DNA from: Inia geoffrensis
Taxonomy: Eukaryota > Chordata > Mammalia > Artiodactyla > Iniidae
Assembly (NCBI GenBank): GCA_036417435.1
Contig: CM070910.1
Coordinates: 16,185,501 to 16,249,500 of the forward strand
Direction of reading: 5' to 3'
Length of the DNA stretch: 64,000 nucleotides
In this document: positions 33,514 to 46,939 of the stretch, piece by piece
Layout: the number at the start of each line of letters is the position of its first letter
Position numbering within the stretch: position 1 is the first letter of the stretch
Program-made: the position numbers and the translations under genes
Notes under the pieces: model-generated
The model's database searches: none
What the model saw: only the letters and a program-made list of their open reading frames with translations
What the model was told of the DNA's origin: nothing

Positions 33514-34000
33514 CTGACACTGGGCTGTGGGGAAGGAAAGTAGAGCATTTATTGCATGGAGCCAGGCAAGGAGAATGGGCAGCTGGTGCTCAAAAGACCT
33601 GAACTCCCCAGTGGCTTTCAGGCAAGGGTTTTAAAAGGCAACATCAAGGCTGAGGGTTGCACAGTACATTGACAGGTTTTTGATTGGTTGTGGTGAGGTA
33701 ACAGTGTGATGTTTCAGTAAAACCTCAATCATCAACCTTCTGGTCCAACCTGTCTAGGGTCTGCGTGTTTGTGGTCAGCAGTTTTCACTTGGTGGGGTCC
33801 TGGCTTCTGTAAAAACAGCTAAAAATGTGAGTCAGAAGTTTATCTGTCTCCCTCAAGGAGAAACTCGGAGTCTTGTGATTCTTTTATGGCTGGCCTATTA
33901 TTTAGGTTATTATTACTTTTTTGCTTGACTGCTTTTCCTTTGTTTCTGCTTTTTTATTTCTCTAATCATTAACTGCTTGGGTCTGTTCTTTGGAACTCAG
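33514..34000 (-). mobile_element. Possible LTR, minus orientation
   Basis: Begins TGACACTGGG and has a reverse AATAAA (TTTATTG, near 33549) 35 nt in, the layout of an LTR 3' end. The right boundary and a target duplication were not found, so this is only a candidate. 32830-33510 to its left shows nothing named. Confidence 0.3.
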
Positions 34001-34631
34001 GGAAGGCCTAGGAGACTAAAGCTTTTTCTACAAGCAAGAAATGGGGAACACAGGGGGTCTGTCACTGGGGAAGGTCCCTGTGCACCAGGACTTAGGATGT
34101 CCCCACCCTCCTCCATCCCCAACACTGCCTGCACCCGAGAAAGGAGCTGCTGTGTTTATTCACTTCCCCCTTAGTCACATCCACAGACAGCAGACGGCAG
34201 AGCTTTCTGTGGGAGGAAGTTGGGAGGCCCTGCTGCTACAGCACCCGAGGTATCATTGTGTTCATCTTGCCAGTCCTGGGACTGCGGCCAGATGAGCACT
34301 TAGGTGGGAAGCCTCCAAAACCCCTGCAGGGGAGGAAGTGCCTCCCCAGAGTCAAAGGCGACCTGGTTCCCTTTCAGTCACTTCTGAGCTGATGCCCTCA
34401 GGAAGCCTTGGGATCACGGCAGCTCAGCCTAGCAGCTGGCAGCCAGGCTGAAAATGAGGAGCTGAGGGCCTGATCCAGCTGGGGAATTACTTTGTTCTGA
34501 ATTCCTGGGGAAACAACATCACCTATGTGTCCTCGTGGAGGAATGACACACCTAGCCCCATGACAGAAACAGGAAAGTTGCTGGGTAGATAGAGGCAAAT
34601 GGCGCTCAGAAACCAGCTGAATGCTGTACTT

Positions 34632-34783
34632 ATTGACTAGCTGACTGACTGACAGATACTGATTAAGAGATTGACTGGCTGACTGATAGACACTGACTGG
34701 CTGACTGACAATGATTGGTGGATTGACTGATACTGAGAGACACTGACAGGCTGACTGACTGACTGACACTGGCTGACTGATAA
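34632..34783. repeat. Degenerate (CTGA)n tandem array
   Basis: Imperfect GACTGACTGA units mixed with longer 16-24 bp submotifs such as GACTGGCTGACTGA. About 150 bp. Confidence 0.9.
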
Positions 34784-37766
34784 GATGGAAAGTGTGGTCA
34801 GCGTCTGTAGCTGTGGGGAGAGATCACTCAAATAGGATTTGAAAACCATAATAGTTTTGACTTAATCTGAAGTCACCTTACTCTTGTCTTCAAATCAAGT
34901 GCACGCTTGACTTAAACAAGCCCTATTAAACCTCCAAAGTTCAGATTCACCGATGCCATTCTTGATGAGTAAGGTTATGGAGGCATTTTTTCTCCGAAGG
35001 AAAAATGGAAACGTCTCTCCTTGCAGCAGTGATTTCTCCCAAACAGGCCCTTTTCTCTCTCTCTGTTTTTAGCCCCCATTTGCTCAGAACCCCTGCTTCA
35101 CACGAAATCACCTGCTCAGCAGTCCTCTGGGCGCCGTGTTTTGCTCGATCATGACGCCTTTGCTCTCCCACCGCCCTTGACCTCCTGCCCCCCACCGCTG
35201 CCCTCAAACCTCCCCAGCCTTCATGCTTCCTCCACAAAGCCTGCCCCGCCGTCCCAGCACCTTCTGCTCAGATGGCGTCCTGCTGTCCTTTCAGGGGCTG
35301 GACGTTTCCCCTCTGCTTCACGGCGTCCCGGCTCTGAATGGTGATTGGCGGTTCATCATTGAACTCTTTCCTTGTATTCAGGCTGGACGTCCCCAACAAG
35401 ACCACACACACTTGGAGGGTTGGGACTCTGTCTTTAACCTTGTCTCTCCATCAGCCCTGAGGCCAGGCAGTCGAGGCCAGAGAGGTTACGTTACAGAAAC
35501 AAAACGGTTCCGAATCCCAGTGGCTAAGACCCCAGAGCTCGTTTCCCCACTGTGCTCTGTGTCCGTTGTAGGTTGGCTGGGGCCGTGCGTGCACAGACCG
35601 CTCTCAAACGGGCACAGACACTTCAAGCTCCTCCCAGGCTCATCACTGCTCTCGTTTCATTGGCCAAAACAAGTGACATGACGACGCCTAACTCCCCAGA
35701 GACAGGAAAATACAATTCTACTGTATGTCTGCATATGGTAGGCATATCTGTAGAACAGCACTATGACAATTTGCCTGCAGTGGCTTAGAGAGAAGTGTTT
35801 GTTGATTGAAAACCTCAGTGGAAGGAATGAGTTAAACGAACCATGGTACATCCATTTAATAGAATACTGTAAGCCACTGAAATGGTATCGTAGGAGGATG
35901 TTGATGACATAGAAAATGTTGAGCATACATTATGAAGTAGAAAAGTAGATTATAAAAAGAATGTACCATATGATCTCTCTTTTTTGTGTAAAAAATGCAT
36001 ATTATATTTATAGAAAAGAATCAAAGGAAATTTACTAGAAGTTCAAGAGAATATATCCGGGTGGGGGGATTATGATCACAGGTGGCCCTCTCCCCTTTTT
36101 AGTGGCTATAGTTTTCTAAATCTTCTATAGCTAATAACTTTGGTAACAAGAAAACAATTTCTTGCTAAACAGTGCTGCCTTTAAAAAAATAATAAAAGTG
36201 CACATTCATTATAAAAGATGCAGAAAATTCAGGCATCTTGAATTGACATCTGATAACACCAAGGTGTAGATCCTTCCAGATCTCTTTCCATACATGCATG
36301 CATATTTAACTGAAAGAGGGTCCTCATGGGCTATAGGGCCCGGGTCACACCTGGCTGATGTCAGTGACATCACAGTCCAGGTGAGCAGAGCCTCATGCTG
36401 GTTCCACTGACAGAGTGTCTCGTGCAGGCCCAGGAAGGTTGAAGGATCTGGGCAGGCCCCGCCCAAGCTCCATGTCTGCCGGCTGCAGTGGCTGTCGCAT
36501 GAAGACCTTTCCGCACCCTGGGCCACGAACACTTACATCTGGGATCGTGCTTTTGTGGGGGAAAGGGGCCAGCTCTCACTGTTCAGCTGATCGCCTGGGA
36601 GAGGAGGAAGATGGACATTTCCCATTCTCTGTTTGTGCTCTTTGAGTTGATTCAGCTCCAGGGAATTTCTCTGGCCAAGGCATTTTAGAAATAACTCTTC
36701 ACAAACTATTTGGTGCAAATACAGTTGATTTGTGGCTCTGCTGACCTTTGATTTGTTGGCAAGTCTCTGCCTGGGGCCCTGGGGAAATTTCCCTTTGCTT
36801 GTTTACCAAGAGTGGTTTAGGAGATGCAGTGCCAAGAAGGGTTCCCTAGCGCTTCCGCCGCAGGACCTGACTGCGTGGCCCCTGCCCTCAGGGTTCACAC
36901 CCTGGTCGGAGCTCAGCCTCATATCTCATGTGGAGAGGCAGTTGTCCTTTGGACTCGCTGGACCACGTCACTCATAGTCTCCGGCTTTTAACCCCTTTCC
37001 AGAAGCCCCCGAGGAGATTCCCAGCATGCATCTCACCGGACGGCTGCCGCCTGCAGCCCTGTTCGTCCCCGGCGTCTTCCACACCTGCTCTTTCCTCGCT
37101 GGGAGCTGAGCCACACGACTTTGTATTGATTCTGTTGGGTCAGCTCATTACAGAGTCTGGGAGCACAGCCAGGGCCTGTGGTGCCCATGGACTCCAGTGG
37201 CTTGGGCCTCCTTCTTGGGGGCTGTAGGTGAGGGCTGTGCTGGAGCCATTGCAGCTGGTGGACCAGATGTGGTGCTTTCCCATCAGGATGGAGCTGGAAG
37301 GAAACTCTCAGGGACTCCCTTCCTGGGAGGCTCGCTCAAGGCCCAGGGGAGCTTTCGACCCCAGGACCCTTCCGGGCAGGGACCCGTAGTTCTCTTCTTT
37401 GCGAAGGAGAAAGCATGGCTGTCTGCTGGGACCTCTGGGGACCTGGAGGCCATAAGGAGTGGAGAGAAGCTTCGGGAAGGCGGTGGGGGGAGCTTCTTAG
37501 GGGTCCACTGTGTGGCTGCAGCAGTTTGCTTAAGTCAGTGACCACTTTCATCACGGGGACGGGTGGTCATGTGGAAAACTGCGCTGTTCTCCCTGAAGGA
37601 GTGAGGAGAGCTGGGGTCGGAGGGTGCCTTGACGAGGGCTGGACAGCAGGTAGCAAAGACCAAATTGCTCCTGGTGTAGGGGCTGCCGTCCCCTGTGATT
37701 TAAGGGAGGCTCCAAACAGCTCCAGAGAGCAGAACGGAAAACAAAACAAAACGAAACCCTGTTTAG
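34784..37766. other. Intergenic sequence with an L1 relic
   Basis: 34800-35690 and 36320-37766 show no gene or repeat I can name. 35790-36310 is an AT-rich L1 3' relic, mainly in plus orientation. Open frames here are short and have no recognisable domain. Confidence 0.5.
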
Positions 37767-39090
37767 GACAGCTGAATGTTGACAAAGGTGCAAAGGCAAT
37801 TCAGTGGAGAAAAGATAGTTTTTTAAACAAATGGTGTTAGAGCAATTGAATGTCCATGTACAAGCCAAATCAAAACAAAAACTCAAATTCAGATCATTTT
37901 CTGAACTTGTGCCATATACAAAAATTAAATCAAAATGGGCCGTAGACCTACATGTAAAACCTAAGACTATAAAACTTCTAGTTTCATGTCTATAAAAACA
38001 CATAGACATGTTTTTGACCTTTAAGACAAAGATTTCTTAGATACAAAAGCATGATCCATAAAAGAAAATGTTGGAAAATTGGATTGATCTTCGAAAGATG
38101 CTATTAAGAGAATGAAAAGATAAGCCATAGACTGAGAGAAAACATTTGCAGAACACGTACGTGCTAAACAACTTGTGTCCAGACAATATAAAGAACTCTT
38201 GAAACTCAATAATAAAACAAACAGACCAATAAAGATACTGAATAAGACACTTCACCAAAGAAGATGTATAGATGGCTAATAAGCACATGAAAATATGCTC
38301 AACATAATTAGTCGTTAGGAAAATGCAAATTAAAACCACAATGGGATACTGCTACACACCTATTAGAATGACTAAAAAAAAAAGATAGACCATATCAAGT
38401 GTTGGCAAGGAAGTGGAGGAACTGAAACTGCGTCACTGTTGGTGGAATGTAGCATCAATAAAATGGCACAACCACTTTGGAAAACAGTTTGGCAGTTTTT
38501 TTAAAAGTTAAACACTCACCTGCTATGTGATCCAGCCCCTTCTCTCCTAGGTATTTACCCCAGAGACATGAAAGTATATATCCATATGAAGACTTCCACA
38601 TAAATTTTTATACCAGCTTTTATTTGTCATAGTCAAACACTGGAAACAACATGAATGCCCATCACCAGGTGACAGAATAAACAATTTGTAGCATAACCAT
38701 GTGATGGAATGCCACTAAGCAGGGGAAAGGAATGAATTCTTGGTATGTGCAACATGAATGCATCTCAAATGAGGCTGTGACAGAAGCCCATCACACAAGA
38801 GTACATAATGTATGATAGCATTTATGTAGAACTCTAGAAAATGTAATCTGATTTCTAGTGCCAGAAAGCAGATGCAACTTTACCTGGAGATAAGGGAGTG
38901 GGGAGGGGTTACCCAAGGGCATGAGGAAACTTGGGGGCCATGGATACATCATCATCTTGATTGCAGTGATGGTTTCGTGGGTGTATACAGATGTCAACAT
39001 TCATCAGTTGTACACTTTAAATATGTGCGGTTCGTAGTCTGTTAATTACATTTTAGTAAAACTCTTTAGAAGAAAAACAAAAACTGCATA
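37767..39090 (+). mobile_element. L1 fragment, ORF2 end and 3' UTR, inactivated
   Basis: Recognisable L1 ORF2 nucleotide text (ttggaaaattggattgatctt, then aaatgcaaattaaaaccaca and a 3' UTR tail). Stops in all frames. Confidence 0.85.
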
Positions 39091-39756
39091 GAAACGTGTT
39101 CCCAAAAGAACTAATTCTGGAGGGTCTGATGTGAACCGGTTTTCACTGTGAGTCTTGTGAGTTGGGTCCCAGCCTCACCCCGTCGCCTCTCTGTCCCACA
39201 CAGAGTCCAGCAGGAGGGGCCCCTGCCCTGTGTGTCCCCACTGAATGAGGTGGGTCCATCTAAGGCTCAGGGGCACGTGGGAGCTGGTCTGTGGAGAGAC
39301 CGCAGGGCTGCCGGGCCTTCCGTGGAGCTCAGGGCCCTGTCCTGGCTGTTCCCAGGGCCCACTCCTCCAGGTAGGTCCCCTTGTGGCTGGGCTGTTGGAC
39401 CGCTCTCCTGACCCCCATCCAGTCCCTGCTCTGCTGTCCAGGGCCTTTTTCTCTGGCCCTTTGTGGACACCTTGGTGGAGTGGGGGGAGGTTCCTGAAGG
39501 TGGCGGCCCTTCTCATTTCAGGCCCAGCACTGAAATGCCCTGGAGATTTGGTGGAAAGACAAGGAACATGGGGCACAGGCAGCTTCTTAAATAAGCGCTC
39601 CAGGAACAGCTGGAAAATGGGAGGAGCAGGGAAGGGAGAAAGTGACAGCAGAAAAGGAGAAAGCACGAGAAAATACCAGCTTCCCAGTTCTGTCCATTTG
39701 CCAGAGTACCAGCACTAGTGTTTACCTGGCATTTCTCCTTACTTGATTTTACACCT
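39090..39756. other. Unique spacer between two L1 fragments
   Basis: GC-moderate sequence with overlapping open frames of up to about 160 codons on both strands, none with a known motif. Likely chance ORFs. Confidence 0.4.
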
Positions 39757-40557
39757 ATTTTTTTTTTTAACATCCTTATTGGAGTATAATTGCTTTACAA
39801 TGCTGTGTTCGTTTCTGCTGTATAACAAAGTGAATCAGCTATACGTATACATATGTCCCCATAACCCCTCCCTCTTGCGTCTCCCTCCCTCCCACCCTCC
39901 CTATCCCACCCCTCTAGCTGGACACAAAGCACCGAGCGGATCTCCTTGTGCTATGTGGCTGCTTCCCACTAGCTATCTAGTTTACATTTGCCTACCCATT
40001 CTTTTAATCTCTTATTTCTTATTCTCATACTTTCCTTTTCATGGAAAGGCATTTTATTTGAAATATAGCAGTGTGTATATGTCAATCCAGAACCCCCAAC
40101 CTATACTATACCCTCTCTACCTGCTGCCTTTTCCCTCCTGGTAACTGCAAGTTCATTCTCTAAGTCTGAATCTGTTTCTGTTTTGTAAATAAATTCATTT
40201 GTATTGGTTGTTTCTTTTCTCTTTTTTTTTAAGATTCTGCATATAAGAGATATCATATGATATTTGTCTTTCCCTGACTTACTTCACTTAGTATGATAAT
40301 CTCCAGGTCCATCCATGTTGCTGCAAGTGGCATCATTTCATTCTTTCTATGGCTAACATTCCATTGTATGTATGTGCCACATCTTCTTTATCCATTTCTC
40401 TGTCAGTGGACATTTATGTTGCTTCCATGTCCTGGCTATTGCAAATAGAGCTGCAATGAATATTGGGGTGCATGCATCCTTTCGAACAATGCTTTTCTCT
40501 GGATATATGCCAAAAATGGAATTGCTGGGTCATATGTTAGCTCACTTTTTGGTTTTT

Positions 40558-40768
40558 TTTTTTTTTTTTTTTGTGATACGCGGGCCTCTCACTGTTGTGG
40601 CCTCTCCCGTTACAGAGCACAGGCTCCGGACGCGCAGGCTCAGCGGCCATGGCTCACGGGCCCAGCCGCTCCGCGGCACGTGGGATCTTCCCAGACCGGG
40701 GCATGAACTCGTGTCCCCTGCATCGGCAGGCGGACTCTCAACCAACTGCGCCACCAGGGAAGCCCCAG
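40558..40768 (-). mobile_element. Young CHR-type SINE inside an L1
   Basis: TTTTTGGTTTTT at 40546-40557 is repeated at 40769-40780. The L1 sequence continues across it. Confidence 0.95.
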
Positions 40769-41249
40769 TTTTTGGTTTTTTAAGGAACTTCCATACTGTT
40801 CTTCACAGTAGTTGTACCAATTTACATTCCCACCAGCAATGTAGGAGGGTTCCAATTTCTCCACACCCTCTCTAGCGTTTACTATTTGTGGATTTTTTTG
40901 ATGACAGCCATTCTGACTGGTGTGCGGTGATATCTCATTGCAGCTTTGATTTGCATTTCTCTAATAATTAGTGATGTTGAGCATCTTTTCATGTGCCTCT
41001 TGGCCATCTGTATGTCTTCTTTGGAGAAATGTTTGTTTAGGTCTTCTGCCCATTTATTTATTTATTTTTTGATATTGAGCTGCATGAGCTGTCTGTAAAT
41101 TTTGGAGATTAATCCCTTGTTAGTCACGTTGTTTGCAAATATTTTCTCCCATTCTGTGGGTTGTCTTTTCGTTTTGTTTACAGTTTCCTTTGCTGTGCAA
41201 AAGCTTTTGAGTTTAATTAGGTCCCAGTGGTTTACTTTTGTTTGCTTTT

Positions 41250-41589
41250 TAAATTATTTATTAATTTTTTGCTGCATTGGGTCTTCATTGCTGCGCAGGC
41301 TTTCTCTAGTTGCGGAGAGTGGGGGCTACTCTTTGTTGCGGTGAGCAGGCTTCTCATCCCGGTGGCTTCTCTTGTTGTGGAGCATGAACTCTAGGTGCCT
41401 GGACTTCAGTAGTTGTGGCACATGGGTTCAGTAGTTGTGGCTCATGGGCGCCAGAGCACAGGCTCAGTAGTTGTGGCTCACAGGCTTAGTTGCTCCACGG
41501 CATGTGGGATCTTCCTGGACCAGGGCTTGAACCCATGTCCCCTGCATTGGCAGGCGGACTCTTAACCACTGAGCCAGCAGGGAAGCCCC
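41250..41589 (-). mobile_element. CHR-type SINE, long variant, inside the same L1
   Basis: Body with repeated CAGTAGTTGTGGC units and head GCCAGCAGGGAAGCCCC. The flanks share an imperfect TTATTTTTGCTTTT duplication. Confidence 0.9.
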
Positions 41590-41814
41590 ATTATTTTTGC
41601 TTTTATTTTCATTACTCTGGGAGATGGATTGAAAAAGATATTGCTGCGATTTATGTCAGACTGTTCTGCCTATGTTTTCCTGTAAGAGTTTTATAGTATC
41701 CGGTCTTACATTTAGGTCTTTAATCCATTTGGAGTTTATTTTTGTGTCTGTACACCTACCCATTTTTATCTAGCATTTTCCAAGCAGCAGTATCTGTGAG
41801 GCCCTGGGTTGATA

Positions 41815-42110
41815 TGTTAGCTACATTTTTTTCAGTACACATGAAAGTGTTATGTAACTAAAGATATATCTATAGAGATGGAAAGTAGATTAGTGGCTGC
41901 CTAGGGCTGGGGAACGGGGTGCTGTTGGGAGAAGTAAGGGGATAATAACTAAAGGGTATGGGCTTTCTTTTTAGGATGATGAGAATGTTCTAAATTAGAT
42001 CATGGTGTTGGTTGTACAGCTCTGTGAATGTACTAAAAACCTTGAGTTGTATACTTTAAATGGGTGAATTGTATGGCCTGTGTATTATACCTCATTAAAA
42101 CTGTTACAAA
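41815..42110 (+). mobile_element. L1 3' UTR relic
   Basis: Typical old L1 tail (agattagtggctgcctaggg and attatacctcattaaaactg). 42110-42898 to its right is unassigned. Confidence 0.7.
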
Positions 42111-42911
42111 GTGAAAAGAAAAAGGAAAAGAGAGAAAGCTGGTCTGAGTAACACCCCGAATCTTCCTGCATCTCTCAGTGGGGCAGGGACCACATGGAAA
42201 TATTTGGCTGTAAGAGACCTTGGGTCCCTTCTGCTTCTAACATCTCAGGGCTCCTGTTAGAGTTGCATCTGCAAGGAACCGACTGCCCCATGCTTCCCAG
42301 ATAAGCAAGTGGTGGCAGCCTGTCTGGGAGCTGAGACAGGCACAGCCCGGTCTCATCCAGGAGTGGGCACTTCACTGGCAATAACCTGAGCCTGGCTGTG
42401 GGCTGTGGGCGGGGCTTTGCCCCATCACAGTATCAAGGGCTGCACATCAAGCAGTGACTTGAAGCAGCCACAAAACATCCATCACTATTGCACCACCAAG
42501 AAAACGTCTGGGGTCCAAAGTTGCAGCTGACCCCGCTCTGAGTCACTTGACCACAAGACCATTGGACACTTCTATGGGTCCAGGGTTGACAAGGTATCTA
42601 AACCAAAGGAGACAAAGAACCTGGAGCCACTTGAAACCCCTCAGGCAAGGCAGGGCTCCTTGGGTGATAGTCATCCAGGTTGCCGGACTGCTCCAGTTTT
42701 AGCACTGAAAGCCCCACATCCGCAGGAAACACCTCAGTCCTGGGCAAACCAGACAGCTGGTCACCCCAGCTCCTCACGAATCCATGACTCCTGAGGCAAA
42801 CTTCCAGGTAAAAAGACTCCAGAAATGCTACAAGAATTGGCTTTCACCCTCCTCTGCTCCAATATCCACAATGACTGGAATGTGTCCTGGAGAAGGGAAA
42901 GAGGAGGGTTT

Positions 42912-43135
42912 GTTTTTGCTTTGTTTTGTTTTGTTTTGTTTTTGCGGTACGTGGGCCTCTCACCATTGTGGCCTCTCCCGTTGTGGAGCACAGGCTCCGG
43001 ACGCGCAGGCTCAGCAGCCATGGCTCACGGGCCCAGCCGCTCCGCGGCACGTAGGATCTTCCCAGACTGGGGCACGAACCCGTGTCCCCTGCATCGGCAG
43101 GCGGACTCTCAACCACTGCGCCACCAGGGAAGCCC
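42912..43135 (-). mobile_element. Young CHR-type SINE, 13-bp target duplication
   Basis: AAGAGGAGG[G/A]TTT at 42899-42911 and 43136-43148. (TTTTG)n tail at the left end. Confidence 0.95.
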
Positions 43136-43313
43136 AAGAGGAGGATTTTGATACAGGCCTGGCAACCCATTTTCCAGGAACAGAAAACAACGAGAGGCTG
43201 GGCCGTAGGGAATCAGGCCCTTGGCCAGGGCACCTGTGGGGCACTGGGCACTTGCCTCTCTCAACTCCTGCCCTCATCCTCCAGGGAATTAACTCTTACT
43301 GACTGTGATGGTT

Positions 43314-43800
43314 AATTTATGTATCAACTTGACTGGGCCACAGGGTGCCCAGATGTTTGGTCAGGTAGTATTCTGGGTGGGTCCGTGAGGATGCTGCCGG
43401 ATGAGAGTAACATCTGAGTTGGAACTGAGTAAAGCAGATTGCCCTCCCCAGTAAGGGTGGGTTCCATCTAATCAGGCGAAGGCCTAGAAAGAATGAAAAG
43501 GCTGACCCTCTCCCTAGTTCTTCCTGCTGGACAGCCTTCTGACTGAAACATTAGCTCTTCCTGGGTTTCAAGCTTACTGGCCTCTGGACAGGAACTACTC
43601 CCCTCAGGCCTTTGGACTCAGACTGGGACTAACTCATCAGCTCTTCTGTGTCTCCAGCTTGCCGACTCACCCTACAGATCTTGGGGCTTGTCCACCTCCA
43701 TAATCGTGGGAGCAGATTCTGTATAATAAATCTCTCTCTTTCTCTCCCTTTCTCTCTCTCCTACTGGTCTGATTTCTCTGGAGAACCTTTATTATACTGA
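43314..43800 (+). mobile_element. Ancient LTR (MaLR/ERVL-like), solo
   Basis: Begins TGTGATGGTTAATTTATG, has AATAAA followed by a CT-rich stretch near 43727-43765, and ends in the CTGGAGAACC motif. Old and diverged; the exact family is not certain. Confidence 0.6.
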
Positions 43801-44880
43801 TGAATTTAGCTCTCTCCCTGCACTAATTACTTAATGACCTTCAAATGCAGATGCTGATTTTTAGTAATATTGAAAGGCTCAGGCTGGTGATGATTTCAAT
43901 GTCAAAGCAAATAAGCAGTTTTGTTTGTGGCCTGTTACTGTGCAGACTTAGAGGATTTGTAAGTGGCTGTGGAAGGAGAAAGGCTGGTGCATCGGAGTGT
44001 ATTGTCTGGGGGAACACACACATCACTGGTCCTCCGTGTAGTGCTAGAAATACTAGTGTTATTGAGTTACTTCCGTTCTTGGTCACATGTACACTCTCAG
44101 ACATTTCAAGACATCCAGTGTCTGTGGGGAGTTGGTAACATGAGCTTCAAGGTCTTGTCTGGCCCTGACACTCCATGATTTTTGAAAACGACTTCCCATT
44201 TATGTAGCATCACTAACCAGCTTGCTTTGAAATGGATAAAAGTACATGTCCCTACCCCATGCAGTCTTCCCTACCCAACTACAGAAACATTCCTTCCCCT
44301 CAAAGCTCACCTCACGTGTGGGTTTGAGACATTATTTTCAAAGGGCTCCAGACGCTGCCTTGGTGTTGTCGAGGATGTCAGTAGACCTTCTTCAGGACTT
44401 ACGACTTGGCTCAGCTCTTGGAAGCAGAGGAAAAGCATGATAGAAATTCTCCGAATTAGTTTATGTTCATCTGCTTCGGCTGAGACGGGAGCTGACCAAC
44501 TGTAATCCACTCCAATCCGGGATCCTTCGTTCTGTGTTACTTAGCTGACGAAAGAACAGGCCTCCAAATACAGCTGGTAGCGTTGGCCTCTTGCTGCTAC
44601 CCAGTCCTTCAGACTCAAGAGCGCAGGTAAGTACCTTCTCTGACCATTAGGTGTCCCTGTTGCACACAACTTGTATTGACCTGGACTCCAGGCGCTTGAC
44701 AGTGCTCCAGCTTTAACCATCTAGCAGTGCCTGGCCTGAGGCCAGTAACCAGTAACCAGTGGACAGTGTTTACAGAATATAGGTAAAACTCACTACACTT
44801 GCGCTCTGGCAGTTACAGCTCCTTGTTAGTGGAAGATGTAAGACTGTGGGTATCACGAACATCAGGAAAGGCAAATAAAA
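43800..44880. other. Intergenic, no feature recognised
   Basis: Mostly unique sequence with no gene or named repeat. Confidence 0.4.
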
Positions 44881-45796
44881 TATATTTTTACATTGTATTT
44901 TTAAATTCATAGTAAACTAGTTTGAATATACAGAAAATTGCAGAGACTATTATGAGAAACATTTGAATTGAACTGTAACATCTTGCCATGTTTGTTTCAG
45001 TGTTTGTTTTAAAGAAATGAAACATTGCTGATACAGTTGAATCTCCATTGCTGGCTCTCCAGAGACAATACTATCTTGAATTTGGTGTTTTTCATTCCTG
45101 TGTATTTCTATGCCATCACTGTATTTATATGTACTCATGAAGATTATATAGTATCATTCTGGGTGTTTTCAATTTTTAGGTAAATGTTACCATTCGCACT
45201 ATGTGTATTGTTTTGCAAGTTGCTTTTACCACCTCAACCATTATTTTTCATTTTGGAGGTTTATTCATGTTGATATAAATAGCTCTGGCTTATTTACTTG
45301 GGCCACTTTACTGTATTCAAGTGAATCTCTACAGCAATCAATTTGTAAAATTATTGGCTGTTTTCAATTTTTTACTCATTGCAGATAAGGCTGCAATGAC
45401 AATTTTAAAACAACTTTATTCGAGTGTAACTTGCATACCATATAGTTTATCCACTTTAAGTATACAATTTAATGATTGTTAGTAAATTTACCAAGTTGTG
45501 CAACCATTTCCACAATCCAGGTTTCAAACATTTCACTATCATCCCAATAAGGCCCCATGCCCATTTACCATTAATTTCCAGTCCCAGGCCAGCCAGGCAA
45601 CTACTAACTACTTTCTGTGCAATGATTGTTCTTACACAGGTCTCTTTGTGCTCACGTGCAAGACAGCATCTCCCTCGAACAGTGGAATTGCAAAGGCCGT
45701 GGGCACGTGTATTTCAATTCTCAACTTTTGCTTTATCGTGCCTTGTGTGGTTGAATCAATTTACACTCTTAGCAGTGGTGTGTAGACTTTTCTTTA

Positions 45797-46163
45797 AAAA
45801 ATGAAACCATCTGTTTTTTAAAAAAATTAATTAACTACTTTTTGGCTGCATTGGGTCTTCGTTGCTGCATGCAGGCTTTCTCTAGTTGTGGTGAGCAGGG
45901 GCTACTCTTCGTTGCAGTGCATGGGTTTCTCATTGCGGTGGCGTCTCTTGTTGCAGAGCACGGGATCTAGGTGCACAGGCTTCAGTAGTTGCAGCGCGTG
46001 GGCTTAGTAGTTGTGGCTTGTGGGCTCTAGAGAGCAGGCTCAGTAGTTGTGGCGCACAGGCTCAGTTGCTCCGTGGCATGTGGGGTCTTCCTGAACCAGG
46101 GCTCGAACCCATGTTCCCTGAATTGGCAGGCAGAGTTTTAACCACTGCATCACCAGGGAAGCC
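45797..46163 (-). mobile_element. CHR-type SINE, long variant
   Basis: Long form with repeated CAGTAGTTGTGGC-like units. TAGACTT[T/C]TTCTTT-like duplication at about 45783 and 46164. Confidence 0.9.
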
Positions 46164-46812
46164 TTAGACTTCTTCTTTGGCTGTATTATTTTCTTTAATT
46201 TTGTTCCTTTCTTTGCCAGTCAGATTTGTGTAGTTATTTTGTTGTTTTAATTTGCATTTTCCTAACTTCTATCTTTCGGTGTTTATTGGCTTTTTGCATT
46301 TCCTCTTCTGTAAATTGCCTATTCATATTCTTTGCTCATCTTCTAAAGTACTGTCTTTTCCTATTGATGTGTAGCAGTCTCTTATATATACTGGATAATT
46401 ATTCTTTTTCAGTTACATGCTTTGGAAATATCTTCTCCCAATCTGTGGCTTATTTCAACTCTAGGGACTTCTGTCGGACAAAAGTTGTAAATTTTTATGT
46501 AGTCAAATTTATCAACATTTCCACATCTTATAAGAAATATTTCCCTACCCCGAGGTCACCAAAATATCTTTCTACATTTTCTTCTAAAATTTAAAAAAAT
46601 TTACATTTCACTTTAGGTCTTTAATCCACCTATAATTGGTTTTTGTATGTGGTGAGGAATTTTTTTCTCCATGTGGATGTCCTTTTCCTCTATCAAAACA
46701 CATTCCATGTCAAGTTTCTGTTTCTGGGCTCTCTATTCTGTTTGTCTGCGCCTGTGCCCGTACACACCATCTCCATCATTACAGCTTTAGAGCAAGTCTT
46801 GACATTTGGAAT

Positions 46813-46939
46813 GTTACTAAGCTCTACAAGGGCAGGGATCAGTGACCTTTTTGTTAACTATCATATTCCCAGCATCTAAAGCTATAGCACATAGTAGGTG
46901 TTCAATAAGTATTTGTTGAATGAATGAATGAATAAATGG
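46813..46939 (+). mobile_element. L2 3' tail within an L1
   Basis: Text typical of the L2 end (ctacaagggcagggatcagt, then gttcaataagtatttgttga). L1 sequence reads continuously when it is removed (gacatttgg then tagggcaagtct). Confidence 0.6.

Larger units (their letters stand above)
39757..41815 (-). mobile_element. L1 3' half carrying two later SINE insertions
   Basis: Starts with the AACATCCTTATTGGAGTATAA 3' UTR motif and runs into the antisense ORF2 end (TTGATTTGCATTTCTCTAAT at about 40950). Interrupted at 40558-40768 and about 41250-41589. Confidence 0.9.

Noticed and set aside
39175..39718. Open frames of about 160 codons on both strands
   Set aside because: No motif, no splice or promoter context; treated as chance.
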